From BMS3ABIN04 sp965554225 (GTDB lineage: Bacteria; Bacteroidota; Ignavibacteria; Ignavibacteriales; Melioribacteraceae), in NCBI GenBank assembly GCA_965554225.1, contig CBEVZC010000038.1, forward strand, positions 1-23,798: a stretch of 23,798 nucleotides of DNA. The letters are read 5' to 3'. Position 1 is the stretch's first letter, and each line of letters starts with the position of its first letter. The notes under the pieces are model-generated. The model was not told where the DNA came from. It saw only the letters and a list, made by a program, of their open reading frames with translations, and did no database searches. The translations under genes and the position numbers were made by a program. Shown here piece by piece: positions 15,301-23,193 of the stretch.

Positions 15301-17187
15301 ATGAACAAACTATCAAATATAAAACTCTTTCTAACAGCAATATGTATCTCATCAATTTTGCTGTTTACCGGACAGACGTCTGCTCAGCAAATTAACAGTC
15401 TTAAAAACCAATACAGATTAGCAAAGGCTTACGAACAAGCAGGTGAACTTCAAAGCGCGCTTAACATTTACAAAAAACTGTATTCCGCTGACTCGAGAAA
15501 TATAAACTACTTTCTGGCATTGAACAACATCTATTTAAAAATTAAAGATTACAACGGTTCTACCGAGCTTATTCGCAGCAGAATGCGTAAACGCCCTAAA
15601 GACATAACGCTATACGCACTTTTAGGAAGTACATATTACATTTCCAACAGAGAAAATGCCGCCGACAGCATTTGGGACGCAGGATTAAAAATAAATCCGT
15701 CAAACTCCACAAGTTACAGGCTTATTGCAAATGCCGCAATTGAAAACAGAGCTTTCGACAAAGCAATTGAAATATTGAATAAAGGAAAGCAGGTTGCAAA
15801 GAATTCATTAATTTTTTCTTACGACCTTGCACAGCTTTACTCTGCCACAATGCGCTTTGAAAAAGCGGCAAAAGAGTACTGTCTAATTCTTGCTAAGCAG
15901 CCGACCCAAGCTGAAAACATCAAAAGAAAGATTGCAAACATCTACAAAGAGACGTCCGTAAAGACAAAAATAATTGAGACCGTAAAAGAATATTATTCCG
16001 ATTCTTCCAAACCGGTCTTTATAGACTTACTGAGCTATTTGTATGAATTGGATAACCGGTATGAAGACGCTTTAAAATTAAAGATTAAACTGGATGAGCA
16101 AACCGGAAAAAACGGGTCACAAATATTTAATTTCGCACAAAACGCTTTAAGGGAAAAACATACCGACGCTGCATCGCAAGCATTTAAATACATTATTGAA
16201 AACTTACCTAACTCAGCTTTTGTCTCAAGAGCAAAAATCGGGTTCGCTCACGCTTTGGAAATTTCCTTAGATGAAAAATATAGGAAAGAACTTCCGGAAT
16301 GGAAAAAGTATTATGCCCCGTTTATTATCGAGCCGGCCGAATATCTAAATGTTATTAAGGCATACCAACAAATTGTAAATTACTACAGCAAAAGCGAAAT
16401 TGCAAACAAAGCCTTATTTAGAATGGGAATGGTCTTTTATAAAAGACTAAACAATCTGCGCTCTGCCGACAGTTTGTTTTCTTTAGTTATAACCAACTCT
16501 ACTTTTTCAGATATAGCAGCAAAAGCTAATTTTCAGAAAGGTAAAATCGCTGTTTTAAATAGCGACTTGAATACTGCTTCCATTTATTTTTCTAATGTGC
16601 TACAAAACAAAAGGTCTTCTTCAAGTATAAAAAGCAGTGCAAATTTTATGCTTGCAAAATTGAGATTTTGGAACTATGATTATATAGGAGCTTCTAAAAA
16701 TTTAAATACAATAGTCGATAATTTAAAAGATGATAACACAAATGATGCAATTCAATTGAATTTGCTGATAAGTACATTAAAAAATGATTCAACCAATTTA
16801 AATATGTTTGCAAAAGCCGACTTATTAACAGAGCAAAACAAGTTTGCATTAGCGGCAAATATTTACAAAAAACTTTCGGAAAACAAAAATATTTTTTTTC
16901 TTAAAGACTTTGCTGCTCTTAAGTACGCCCAGTTGCTGATAGCTCTTAATTATTACCCGGCTGCTGTGTCCTTGCTCACAAAATTAACTTCGGAAGAAAA
17001 ATTTAACTTGTATTCCGACAAATTTTTATACTTATTAGGTAATACATATTTTTATGGGTTAGGTGAGAATAATAAGGCAATTAATACTTTTCATAATTTG
17101 CTTGAAAAATTCCCAAACTCCTTATATTTTGACAAAGCAAGACAAATGATTAATTTAATAAAAAATAAAACGAGCAATTCTATATGA
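15301..17187 (+). CDS. Secreted TPR-repeat protein
   Basis: A 628-residue protein with a signal peptide at about residues 1-28 (cleavage near TSA|QQ). It is followed by TPR-like helix pairs through most of its length, for example 'YRLAKAYEQAGELQSALNIY' and 'ALFRMGMVFYKRLNNLRSAD'. The C-terminal part, with 'YLLGNTYFYGLGENNKAINTF' and 'FPNSLYFDKARQM', resembles the YbgF/BamD type of envelope TPR. There is no enzyme domain or membrane anchor apart from the signal, so a periplasmic scaffold is the likely role. Its TGA stop overlaps the ATG of clpX (ATGA). No SD precedes its own start. Confidence 0.88.
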   Translation: MNKLSNIKLFLTAICISSILLFTGQTSAQQINSLKNQYRLAKAYEQAGELQSALNIYKKLYSADSRNINYFLALNNIYLKIKDYNGSTELIRSRMRKRPKDITLYALLGSTYYISNRENAADSIWDAGLKINPSNSTSYRLIANAAIENRAFDKAIEILNKGKQVAKNSLIFSYDLAQLYSATMRFEKAAKEYCLILAKQPTQAENIKRKIANIYKETSVKTKIIETVKEYYSDSSKPVFIDLLSYLYELDNRYEDALKLKIKLDEQTGKNGSQIFNFAQNALREKHTDAASQAFKYIIENLPNSAFVSRAKIGFAHALEISLDEKYRKELPEWKKYYAPFIIEPAEYLNVIKAYQQIVNYYSKSEIANKALFRMGMVFYKRLNNLRSADSLFSLVITNSTFSDIAAKANFQKGKIAVLNSDLNTASIYFSNVLQNKRSSSSIKSSANFMLAKLRFWNYDYIGASKNLNTIVDNLKDDNTNDAIQLNLLISTLKNDSTNLNMFAKADLLTEQNKFALAANIYKKLSENKNIFFLKDFAALKYAQLLIALNYYPAAVSLLTKLTSEEKFNLYSDKFLYLLGNTYFYGLGENNKAINTFHNLLEKFPNSLYFDKARQMINLIKNKTSNSI

Positions 17188-18434
17188 TTGAATCAGAAGA
17201 CCAAAAACACGTAAAATGTTCCTTCTGCGGAAGAGACGGGAGCGAAGTTACCAGCATGGTAGCCGGACCCGATGTTTATATTTGCGATATTTGTATTAAA
17301 ACAAGCGTTGAAATATTAAAAAATAATCTCGCAGCTTATAATACCAAAGAAGCATACAAAGGGAAGCTTACACCGGAGATGATTCACAAAAGTTTAAGCG
17401 AGTATGTGGTTGGACAAGAAAGAGCAAAAAAAGTATTATCCGTAGCTGTTTATAACCACTATAAAAGAATTAATTCCAATTCTTCTTTCTTCGATTTGGA
17501 CGAAGTGGAAATTGACAAAAGTAATATTCTTTTAATTGGACCAACCGGCGTAGGCAAAACTTTAATTGCACAAACTCTCGCAAAAATACTTGACGTTCCT
17601 TTTGCAATAGCTGACGCAACAACATTAACCGAAGCCGGCTATGTTGGCGACGATGTTGAAACCGTTTTAGTACGCCTGCTGCAGGCAGCCGACTATAATC
17701 TTGAAAAAGCCCAGAAAGGAATTATTTATATTGATGAGATAGATAAGATTTCCAGAAAAAGCGAAAGCACTTCAATTACCAGAGACGTTTCAGGCGAAGG
17801 CGTACAACAGGCTTTACTAAAAATTTTAGAAGGAACCGTTGCCGGAGTTCCTCCGAGAGGAGGGCGAAAACATCCCGAGCAAAGTTTAATAAATATTAAC
17901 ACCAAAAATATTCTGTTTGTTCTTGGCGGAGCGTTTGACGGTGTTGAACCTATAATTGCTTCAAGAATAAACAAGAATACAATGGGTTTTGTTTCAGACG
18001 ACAACAGCAAAGCGATTGACGACAAAAAATTGCTTGAAAAAATTCAACCGGAGGATTTATTAAGGTTTGGTTTAATTCCTGAACTTATCGGAAGAATTCC
18101 AATTATTGCCCCCCTTCATTCGCTTGATGAAGCGGCGTTGTTAAAAATATTATCCGAACCTAAAAACGCAATCATTAAACAATATAAAAAATTGTTTATG
18201 ATGGAAGGTGTGGAGTTAGAGTTTGATGATAAAGCATTAAAAGAAATAATCAGACTGGCGATTGAACGCAAAACGGGAGCCAGAGCACTCCGCTCAATTG
18301 TGGAAAACACCTTGTTGGATATTATGTATGATCTTCCGAACATGGAAAATGTTGACAAATGCTTAATTACGCGTGATACTGTTTTAAAAGGCAAAAAACC
18401 CATTTATTTAGAATCCGATAGAAAATCCGCATAG
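17184..18434 (+). CDS. clpX: ATP-dependent Clp protease ATP-binding subunit ClpX
   Basis: The 416-residue AAA+ unfoldase that feeds substrates to ClpP. The N-terminal zinc-binding domain has C12, C15, C34 and C37. The AAA+ domain has Walker A GPTGVGKT at 119-126, the pore-loop segment GYVGDDVE, Walker B IIYIDEIDKI and the RGGRKHPEQ (RKH) loop. The C-terminal domain contains 'LIPELIGRIPIIAPL' (the sensor region and Arg finger area) and 'KTGARALRSIVE'. The length is standard. It overlaps the upstream TPR gene by 4 bp and has no strong SD, so it probably depends on translational coupling. clpP is usually the upstream neighbour but is not here. Confidence 0.98.
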   Translation: MIESEDQKHVKCSFCGRDGSEVTSMVAGPDVYICDICIKTSVEILKNNLAAYNTKEAYKGKLTPEMIHKSLSEYVVGQERAKKVLSVAVYNHYKRINSNSSFFDLDEVEIDKSNILLIGPTGVGKTLIAQTLAKILDVPFAIADATTLTEAGYVGDDVETVLVRLLQAADYNLEKAQKGIIYIDEIDKISRKSESTSITRDVSGEGVQQALLKILEGTVAGVPPRGGRKHPEQSLININTKNILFVLGGAFDGVEPIIASRINKNTMGFVSDDNSKAIDDKKLLEKIQPEDLLRFGLIPELIGRIPIIAPLHSLDEAALLKILSEPKNAIIKQYKKLFMMEGVELEFDDKALKEIIRLAIERKTGARALRSIVENTLLDIMYDLPNMENVDKCLITRDTVLKGKKPIYLESDRKSA

Positions 18435-18452
18435 ACATCACAGAAGTATTTC

Positions 18453-18491
18453 AAAAGGCTTATTGAAAGATTTTTTCAATAAGCCTTTTTT
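18453..18491 (+). terminator. Strong rho-independent terminator after clpX
   Basis: A perfect 16-bp stem, 18453-18468 with 18474-18489, around a 5-base loop, with a run of T at the 3' side (18486-18491). It closes the TPR-clpX operon. Confidence 0.92.
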
Positions 18492-18600
18492 ATATCTTAA
18501 CTTTTTCTAATTTACAATGTATAAAAGAAAGCTTTGTTTACTTATTTAACTATTTTTAAATATCAAGATTTTTTGATTTTAAATGTGTTCGGAGAAATTA

Positions 18601-19056
18601 ATGTTTTCAACTGTCCGTTACTTTATCAAAACAAGCATATTTTTTTTAATTGTAGGTATTCTCACCGGACTTTATCTAATGTCGGCGAAATATTTTGGTC
18701 TTCCCGGTTATAGTTCCGAGACTATTTCAGCACATACACATTTGATTTTAGTCGGATCTGTAATGATGATGATTATGGGAGTTGCGTTATGGTTTTTTCC
18801 GAGAGCGGAGAAAACAGATAAAAAGTATAATCCAGACCTTATCCGCTTTGTCTTCTGGCTAATGGCATTATCAACAGCTTTAAGATTTGTATTCCAGATG
18901 TTGTACGGCTTCTTGTTTTCAGAGTGGATTACATACGCTATAACGTGTATGTCGGTATTTCAAATAATTTCAATAGTTCTTTTTTTCTATTCGGTTTGGG
19001 GAAGAATAAGACCCGTTGGAAGTCATATTAGAGAAAAGAAAGGGGAGAAATTCTAA
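18601..19056 (+). CDS. 4-TM haem-copper-oxidase subunit I-like membrane protein
   Basis: A 151-residue membrane protein with four predicted helices (about 10-30, 45-66, 84-104 and 112-140). The second begins with AHTHLILVG, putting H45 and H47 where subunit I of cbb3/NOR-type haem-copper oxidases has haem-ligand histidines, and it ends in 'MGVALWFFPR'. It is far too short for a catalytic subunit I (about 12 helices) and lacks the CuB histidines, so it is a mini-homologue, perhaps a haem-binding or assembly protein. I start it at 18601 with GGAG six bases upstream, not at the ATG at 18583. A TATCAA-N6-TTGAT inverted repeat (18561-18577) lies in its upstream region. It precedes a cupin gene by 42 bp. 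Confidence 0.82.
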   Translation: MFSTVRYFIKTSIFFLIVGILTGLYLMSAKYFGLPGYSSETISAHTHLILVGSVMMMIMGVALWFFPRAEKTDKKYNPDLIRFVFWLMALSTALRFVFQMLYGFLFSEWITYAITCMSVFQIISIVLFFYSVWGRIRPVGSHIREKKGEKF

Positions 19057-19086
19057 AAATCTAAATAAACTTTTTATAAAAAACCC

Positions 19087-19101
19087 GAGGGGTAAGCTTT
19101 G
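19087..19101 (+). promoter_or_regulatory. SD sequence and TTG start of the cupin gene
   Basis: GAGGGG at 19087-19092 lies six bases before TTG at 19099-19101. No in-frame ATG occurs before the conserved cupin core, so the TTG start is well supported. Confidence 0.75.
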
Positions 19102-19434
19102 AATCTTAAAAAGGAAAACAACAACAATCAACTATCTATATATAAACTGATAAATGAAATCGAGAATCAATCATCTTCCATTGTAAGTAAGCAGATTTTA
19201 AAGAAAGAAAACGGAAATATTACCCTTTTCGCCTTCGGAGAAAACGAAGAGCTTACTAAACACACCTCTCCTTATGAAGCGTTCGTTCAAATTATTGAAG
19301 GAGAGATGCTAATAGAAATTGGCGAGGGAAAATTTAATTTACAATCCGGTGATGTTATCTTAATGCCCGCAGATATTCCGCACGGACTAAAGGCTCTTAC
19401 AAACGTAAAAATGTTGTTAACAATGATTAAATAG
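19099..19434 (+). CDS. Cupin-domain protein
   Basis: A 111-residue single cupin (small beta-barrel). The second cupin motif is clear: 'LQSGDVILMPADIPHGLKAL', with its His. The first motif, 'PYEAFVQIIEGEMLIEIGEG', keeps its glycines but has F and Q where the two metal-binding histidines usually sit, so a metal centre may be absent or altered; H55 just before it may or may not serve. Family members of this length are often sensors or small-molecule binders. It uses a TTG start with a good SD and sits 42 bp after the haem-copper-like gene, probably in one operon. Function beyond the fold is unknown. Confidence 0.85.
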   Translation: MNLKKENNNNQLSIYKLINEIENQSSSIVSKQILKKENGNITLFAFGENEELTKHTSPYEAFVQIIEGEMLIEIGEGKFNLQSGDVILMPADIPHGLKALTNVKMLLTMIK

Positions 19435-19487
19435 CGGCAACAACTTTGAGTAATTGAGTGTTTAGCAAATACATTAAAATTAGATTA

Positions 19488-20741
19488 ATGAAAAAATTAT
19501 TATTATATATTTTCCTGTTCTCATCCGTATTGTTTGGGCAATCTAAGCTATTAATTTATATGGATTTATCTCAGACAGATCATCTTAAAGCATATGGTGT
19601 AACTTTTAATGCTTTGGAAAAAGGAATTAAAGCGGATTGGCTGCTGAATTACCGCGGCGGTTCGTTTATGCTCGATTATTCCGAGAAACTTGCATTGACA
19701 TGCAGAATTAAAGGAGTTGCTTTTGAAAAACTGAGTGCACAGCAAGCTGTTGATATTTATTCGTATGTTCAAAGCGATGAACAAAATATGGATGTAGTAA
19801 GATTAGAAAAAGCGCCTAAAATTGCAGTCTATGTTCCGCCCGGATTTCAACCTTGGGACGATGCGGTTACTCTTGTATTGGAATATGCAGAAGTACCCTA
19901 CGACAAGGTTTGGGTAGACGAAATTTTAAAAGGTGATCTAAAAAAATACGACTGGCTTCATTTACATCATGAAGATTTTACAGGTCAATACGGAAAATTT
20001 TATGCGGCTTTTCGCGGAGCGCCCTGGTATCAGCAAATGCAAACAACATACGAAAACGAAGCAAAAAAACTTGGATTTAAAAAAGTTTCCAAAATGGAAA
20101 AGGCGGTAGTACTTACAATTAAAAAATTTATTGGTCAAGGCGGCTTTTTGTTTGCAATGTGTTCGGCTACTGATTCGTACGATATTGCTCTGGCTGCTCA
20201 AAATACAGACATAGTAGATAAAATGTTTGACGGAGACGCACCTGATCCCGATGCTCAAAAAAAGTTGGATTTTTCGCAAACATTAGCTTTCACAAATTTC
20301 AAGCTTGAAATGAATCCGATGGTTTATGAGTTCAGTAATATCGATATTCAGCCGAGCGAGATTGGTCCTGAAAAAAATGATTATTTTACCTTGTTCGATT
20401 TTTCCGCTAAGTTCGATCCGGTTCCAACAATGCTGACACAAGATCACGTAAACGTAATTCACGGATTTATGGGTCAGACAACAATGTTTAGGAAAAGTTT
20501 AATCAAAAAATCCGTTGTAATAATGGGAGAGCGGGCAGGAACTGATCAGGTAAAATATATTCACGGTAATTACGGCAGAGGAACTTTTACATTTTATGGC
20601 GGGCACGATCCCGAAGACTACCGCCATGCAGTTAATGATCCGCCAACGGATTTAAGTCTGCACAAAAATTCACCAGGTTACCGGTTAATATTAAACAACA
20701 TTCTTTTCCCCGCCGCCAAAAAGAAAAAGCAGAAAACATAG
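19488..20741 (+). CDS. Secreted GATase1-like conserved protein ('asparagine synthetase B' misnomer)
   Basis: A 417-residue exported protein with a signal peptide at residues 1-18 or so (FG|QS). I choose ATG 19488, because the GTG at 19458 would put 10 residues before the signal. I know related Bacteroidota proteins opening with the DHLKAYGVTFNALE and DWLLNYRGGSF segments that databases label 'asparagine synthetase B', yet no ATP-pyrophosphatase or N-terminal nucleophile Cys is present. The middle has a nucleophile-elbow-like FAMCSATDS, as in class I glutamine-amidotransferase folds, with 'HLHHEDFTGQYGKFYAAF' before it. The C-terminal part includes 'YGRGTFTFYGGHDPEDY'. The likely place is the periplasm; enzyme activity and substrate are unknown. 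It lies between a cupin and an FAH gene. Confidence 0.8.
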   Translation: MKKLLLYIFLFSSVLFGQSKLLIYMDLSQTDHLKAYGVTFNALEKGIKADWLLNYRGGSFMLDYSEKLALTCRIKGVAFEKLSAQQAVDIYSYVQSDEQNMDVVRLEKAPKIAVYVPPGFQPWDDAVTLVLEYAEVPYDKVWVDEILKGDLKKYDWLHLHHEDFTGQYGKFYAAFRGAPWYQQMQTTYENEAKKLGFKKVSKMEKAVVLTIKKFIGQGGFLFAMCSATDSYDIALAAQNTDIVDKMFDGDAPDPDAQKKLDFSQTLAFTNFKLEMNPMVYEFSNIDIQPSEIGPEKNDYFTLFDFSAKFDPVPTMLTQDHVNVIHGFMGQTTMFRKSLIKKSVVIMGERAGTDQVKYIHGNYGRGTFTFYGGHDPEDYRHAVNDPPTDLSLHKNSPGYRLILNNILFPAAKKKKQKT

Positions 20742-20833
20742 TAAATGAAAATAAAAAAATACGATTTTTGAATGCGTTTTGTTTGTAAAAACTTTATTTT
20801 ACTCATTAATTATCTTTTATACTTTGAGACATC

Positions 20834-21490
20834 ATGAAATCAATCAGAATTAAAAACAGAATAGAAAAGTTAGACGTTGGCAAAATAGTTTGTGTCGGCA
20901 GGAATTATGTAGCACATGCTGAAGAGTTGGGCAATGAGGTTCCAGCTTTTCCCTTAATATTTTTAAAACCCGCATCGGTTTTAATTCAATCGGGAGAAAA
21001 TATTATTTATCCTGATTATTCCAACGAAATGCACCACGAAGTAGAGTTGGTTTTGTTAATTGGTGAGACCGTTAAAAATGCTGATAATGAAAAAGCCGAG
21101 GGAGCAATAATTGGTTATGCCGTCGGTTTAGATATGACTCTCCGGGATATTCAATCGGAGTTGAAAAAGAAGGGACATCCGTGGACGTTAGCTAAAGTGT
21201 TCGATACGTCCGCCGTTATTTCGGATTTCATTTTAAAAGAAGATTATAAACTTAGTGGAAACGAACATATTTCTTTAAAAGTCAATGGTGAATCGAGACA
21301 AAATTCTTCTTTGGCAAACATGATATTTTCTTCTGTAGAAATTGTTAAGTATCTTTCTTCTAAAATGACTTTGGAAAAAGGCGATTTAATTTATACCGGA
21401 ACACCTGCTGGAGTAGGAAAAGTTATTCGCGGCGATAAGATTACTGCGGAAATTGAAAATATTGCACATCTTATGACCATGGTTTCCTAA
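20834..21490 (+). CDS. Fumarylacetoacetate hydrolase-family protein (FAHD1-like)
   Basis: A 218-residue single-domain FAH enzyme, the size of FAHD1/acylpyruvase and oxaloacetate decarboxylase relatives. The metal ligands are visible as E69 and E71 in HHEVE and D100 in GLDMT. Also present are the start motif VGRNYVAHAEE (about residues 21-31), the KGHPW-KVFDTSA segment and the late 'GDLIYTGTPAGVG'. The reaction is probably C-C bond hydrolysis or decarboxylation of a 2-oxo/1,3-dicarbonyl acid using Mg2+ or Mn2+. A weak SD (GAG) precedes the ATG. It is separated by 92 bp from the upstream gene and may be co-transcribed. Confidence 0.93.
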   Translation: MKSIRIKNRIEKLDVGKIVCVGRNYVAHAEELGNEVPAFPLIFLKPASVLIQSGENIIYPDYSNEMHHEVELVLLIGETVKNADNEKAEGAIIGYAVGLDMTLRDIQSELKKKGHPWTLAKVFDTSAVISDFILKEDYKLSGNEHISLKVNGESRQNSSLANMIFSSVEIVKYLSSKMTLEKGDLIYTGTPAGVGKVIRGDKITAEIENIAHLMTMVS

Positions 21491-21584
21491 ACTTAAAAAT
21501 ACTGCGTGTCCGATTTGCGACAAAAATCATTATATTTAATCATTAACTTTATTATGTATTATAGTAAACCAAAAGGAACATAAA

Positions 21585-21983
21585 ATGTATAAATCAAAAA
21601 TTCTTTTAATGCTGTTAATTCTTTCCGTTACTGCTTTTGTCAGTTGTGCACAACAAAAATCTGCAACTCAAAAACAAAAAACAACCATGACCGTCTCCGA
21701 ATTACGAGAAGTAATGAAAACCGATTCCAACTTGTTAATTCTTGATGTTCGCACGGCCCCTGAGTTAACAGGTCCTCTTGGACAAATAGATGGTGTAATA
21801 AATATTCCCGTACAGGTTTTGGAACAGCGAATACATGAGTTAGATAAATATAAAAATAAAAACATTGCCGTTATTTGCCGCTCTGGAAATCGCTCGGGTA
21901 TTGCAACGCCAATCTTGATTGAACACGGATTTAAAGCCGTAAATGTATTGGGTGGAATGAGGGCATACAATAAACTAAAATAA
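21585..21983 (+). CDS. Rhodanese-domain lipoprotein
   Basis: A 132-residue envelope lipoprotein with a single rhodanese domain. The signal peptide ends in FVSC with the lipid Cys at C21. The domain has the CH2A-type 'LLILDVRTAPELTGPLGQI' opening and the catalytic loop CRSGNRSG with active Cys C98. Such proteins carry persulfide sulfur or act as a redox relay outside the inner membrane. AAGGAA precedes the ATG. It is the last gene of the plus-strand run and converges on the PPK2 gene. No clear terminator is seen in the 90 bp between them. Confidence 0.93.
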   Translation: MYKSKILLMLLILSVTAFVSCAQQKSATQKQKTTMTVSELREVMKTDSNLLILDVRTAPELTGPLGQIDGVINIPVQVLEQRIHELDKYKNKNIAVICRSGNRSGIATPILIEHGFKAVNVLGGMRAYNKLK

Positions 21984-22073
21984 TTAAGCAACTTATCACA
22001 CAGAGCAAGTTAACCGATGGGTTTAATAGACTTATCTATAAAAACATTTTTTTGAAATAGTAAAAGTATTTGG

Positions 22074-22934
22074 CTACTCGCTTAAAAGTTGTTTTTTATA
22101 CAACTCAATGTTTTTTAATTCCTCTTCCTTTAATTTTGGATATTTTAGGGGAAGACTCTCAAGTGTTCTATTTATTACTTCAGATAAAACTAGTCTGGTA
22201 AACCATTTTTTATCAGCAGGAACTACATACCAGGGCGAATTTCTTGTGCTCGTTTTCGCTATTGCTTCTTCATAACACTTTTGATATTCGTCCCAATATC
22301 CTCTTTCTTTTAAATCGGCAGCAGAAAATTTCCAGTTTTTAGCAGGGTTTTCCAATCGTTCTAAAAACCTTTTTTTCTGTTCTTCTTTAGAAACATGAAG
22401 AAAAAACTTTAAAGTCACTATTCCGTTTTCGTAAATGTACTTTTCAAAATCTCTTATTTGTCTGTAACGTTTTTTCCAAATATCCTTTGTAATAAATTCC
22501 TCTGGTATTCTTTGATATTTAATAAGGTTATGAAGCTTTACAACCAGAACCTCTTCATAATACGACCTGTTAAATATTCCTATTCTTCCTCTTTCCGGCA
22601 ATGCCTTTGTGGTTCTCCACAAATAATCATGATCCAGCTCTTCTTTAGACGGCTGCTTAAAACTAAAGACTTGAGTACCCTGTGGATTTACTCCGCTCAT
22701 AACATGCTTAATAGCGCTGTCTTTTCCGGCTGCGTCCATTGCTTGCAAAATAATTAATATTCCGTATTTATTATGTGCATAAAGCTTATCCTGTAATTCC
22801 GCCATTTTCCTTTTATGTTTTTCTAATAATTTTAAAGCTTCTTTTTTTGAGCTTATCTCTCCCTTAACAGCGGTTTTATAGTTTGCAAGTCTAAAATCTT
22901 TACCACTTGTAACTTTAAATTTTGATAAATCCAT
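22074..22934 (-). CDS. ppk2: Polyphosphate kinase 2 family protein (PPK2)
   Basis: A 286-residue cytoplasmic enzyme that transfers phosphate between polyphosphate and nucleotides. The Walker A-like loop is AMDAAGKDS at 65-73. The lid segment 'FSFKQPSKEELDHDYLWR' lies near 90-107, and the Walker B-like motif is IGIFNRSYYEEV at 118-129. 'PAKNWKFSAADLKERGYWDEY' and the C-terminal 'PWYVVPADKKWFTRLVLSEV' are standard. The FNRSYYEE form and length fit the PPK2 subgroup that phosphorylates AMP and ADP (class III), but the nucleotide preference is inferred. AGGA lies upstream of the ATG. It is divergent from the partial gene on its right. Confidence 0.95.
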   Translation of the reverse strand: MDLSKFKVTSGKDFRLANYKTAVKGEISSKKEALKLLEKHKRKMAELQDKLYAHNKYGILIILQAMDAAGKDSAIKHVMSGVNPQGTQVFSFKQPSKEELDHDYLWRTTKALPERGRIGIFNRSYYEEVLVVKLHNLIKYQRIPEEFITKDIWKKRYRQIRDFEKYIYENGIVTLKFFLHVSKEEQKKRFLERLENPAKNWKFSAADLKERGYWDEYQKCYEEAIAKTSTRNSPWYVVPADKKWFTRLVLSEVINRTLESLPLKYPKLKEEELKNIELYKKQLLSE

Positions 22935-23193
22935 TTAACCATCCTAAATTTATTTTTAACAACAACATGCCTTCATTTTAGTATATCAATATAACATTCC
23001 TTCGAAAAAATATCTCACAAAAAGGAAAAAACACTTAACCAAAAATTATCATTTATCTAGAATTTAGATTGAAAAACTCACGTTGTTGTTTTCTAATTAT
23101 AGACTAAAATCACATTTTTATTAAAAATATTTATTACCACTAAATTGGCCCAAAATTTGTTCGATAATACAACAAAACAAAATAAATCTTGAT

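Noticed and set aside
18562..18577. Fnr box upstream of the haem-copper-like gene
   Set aside because: The half-sites are in the reverse order (ATCAA-N6-TTGAT) with the wrong spacing for Fnr; kept only as a plain inverted repeat.
19962..20279. Minus-strand open frame with Cys/Phe-rich translation inside the GATase1-like gene
   Set aside because: Typical low-complexity antisense product of an AT-rich gene; no start signal or conserved motif.
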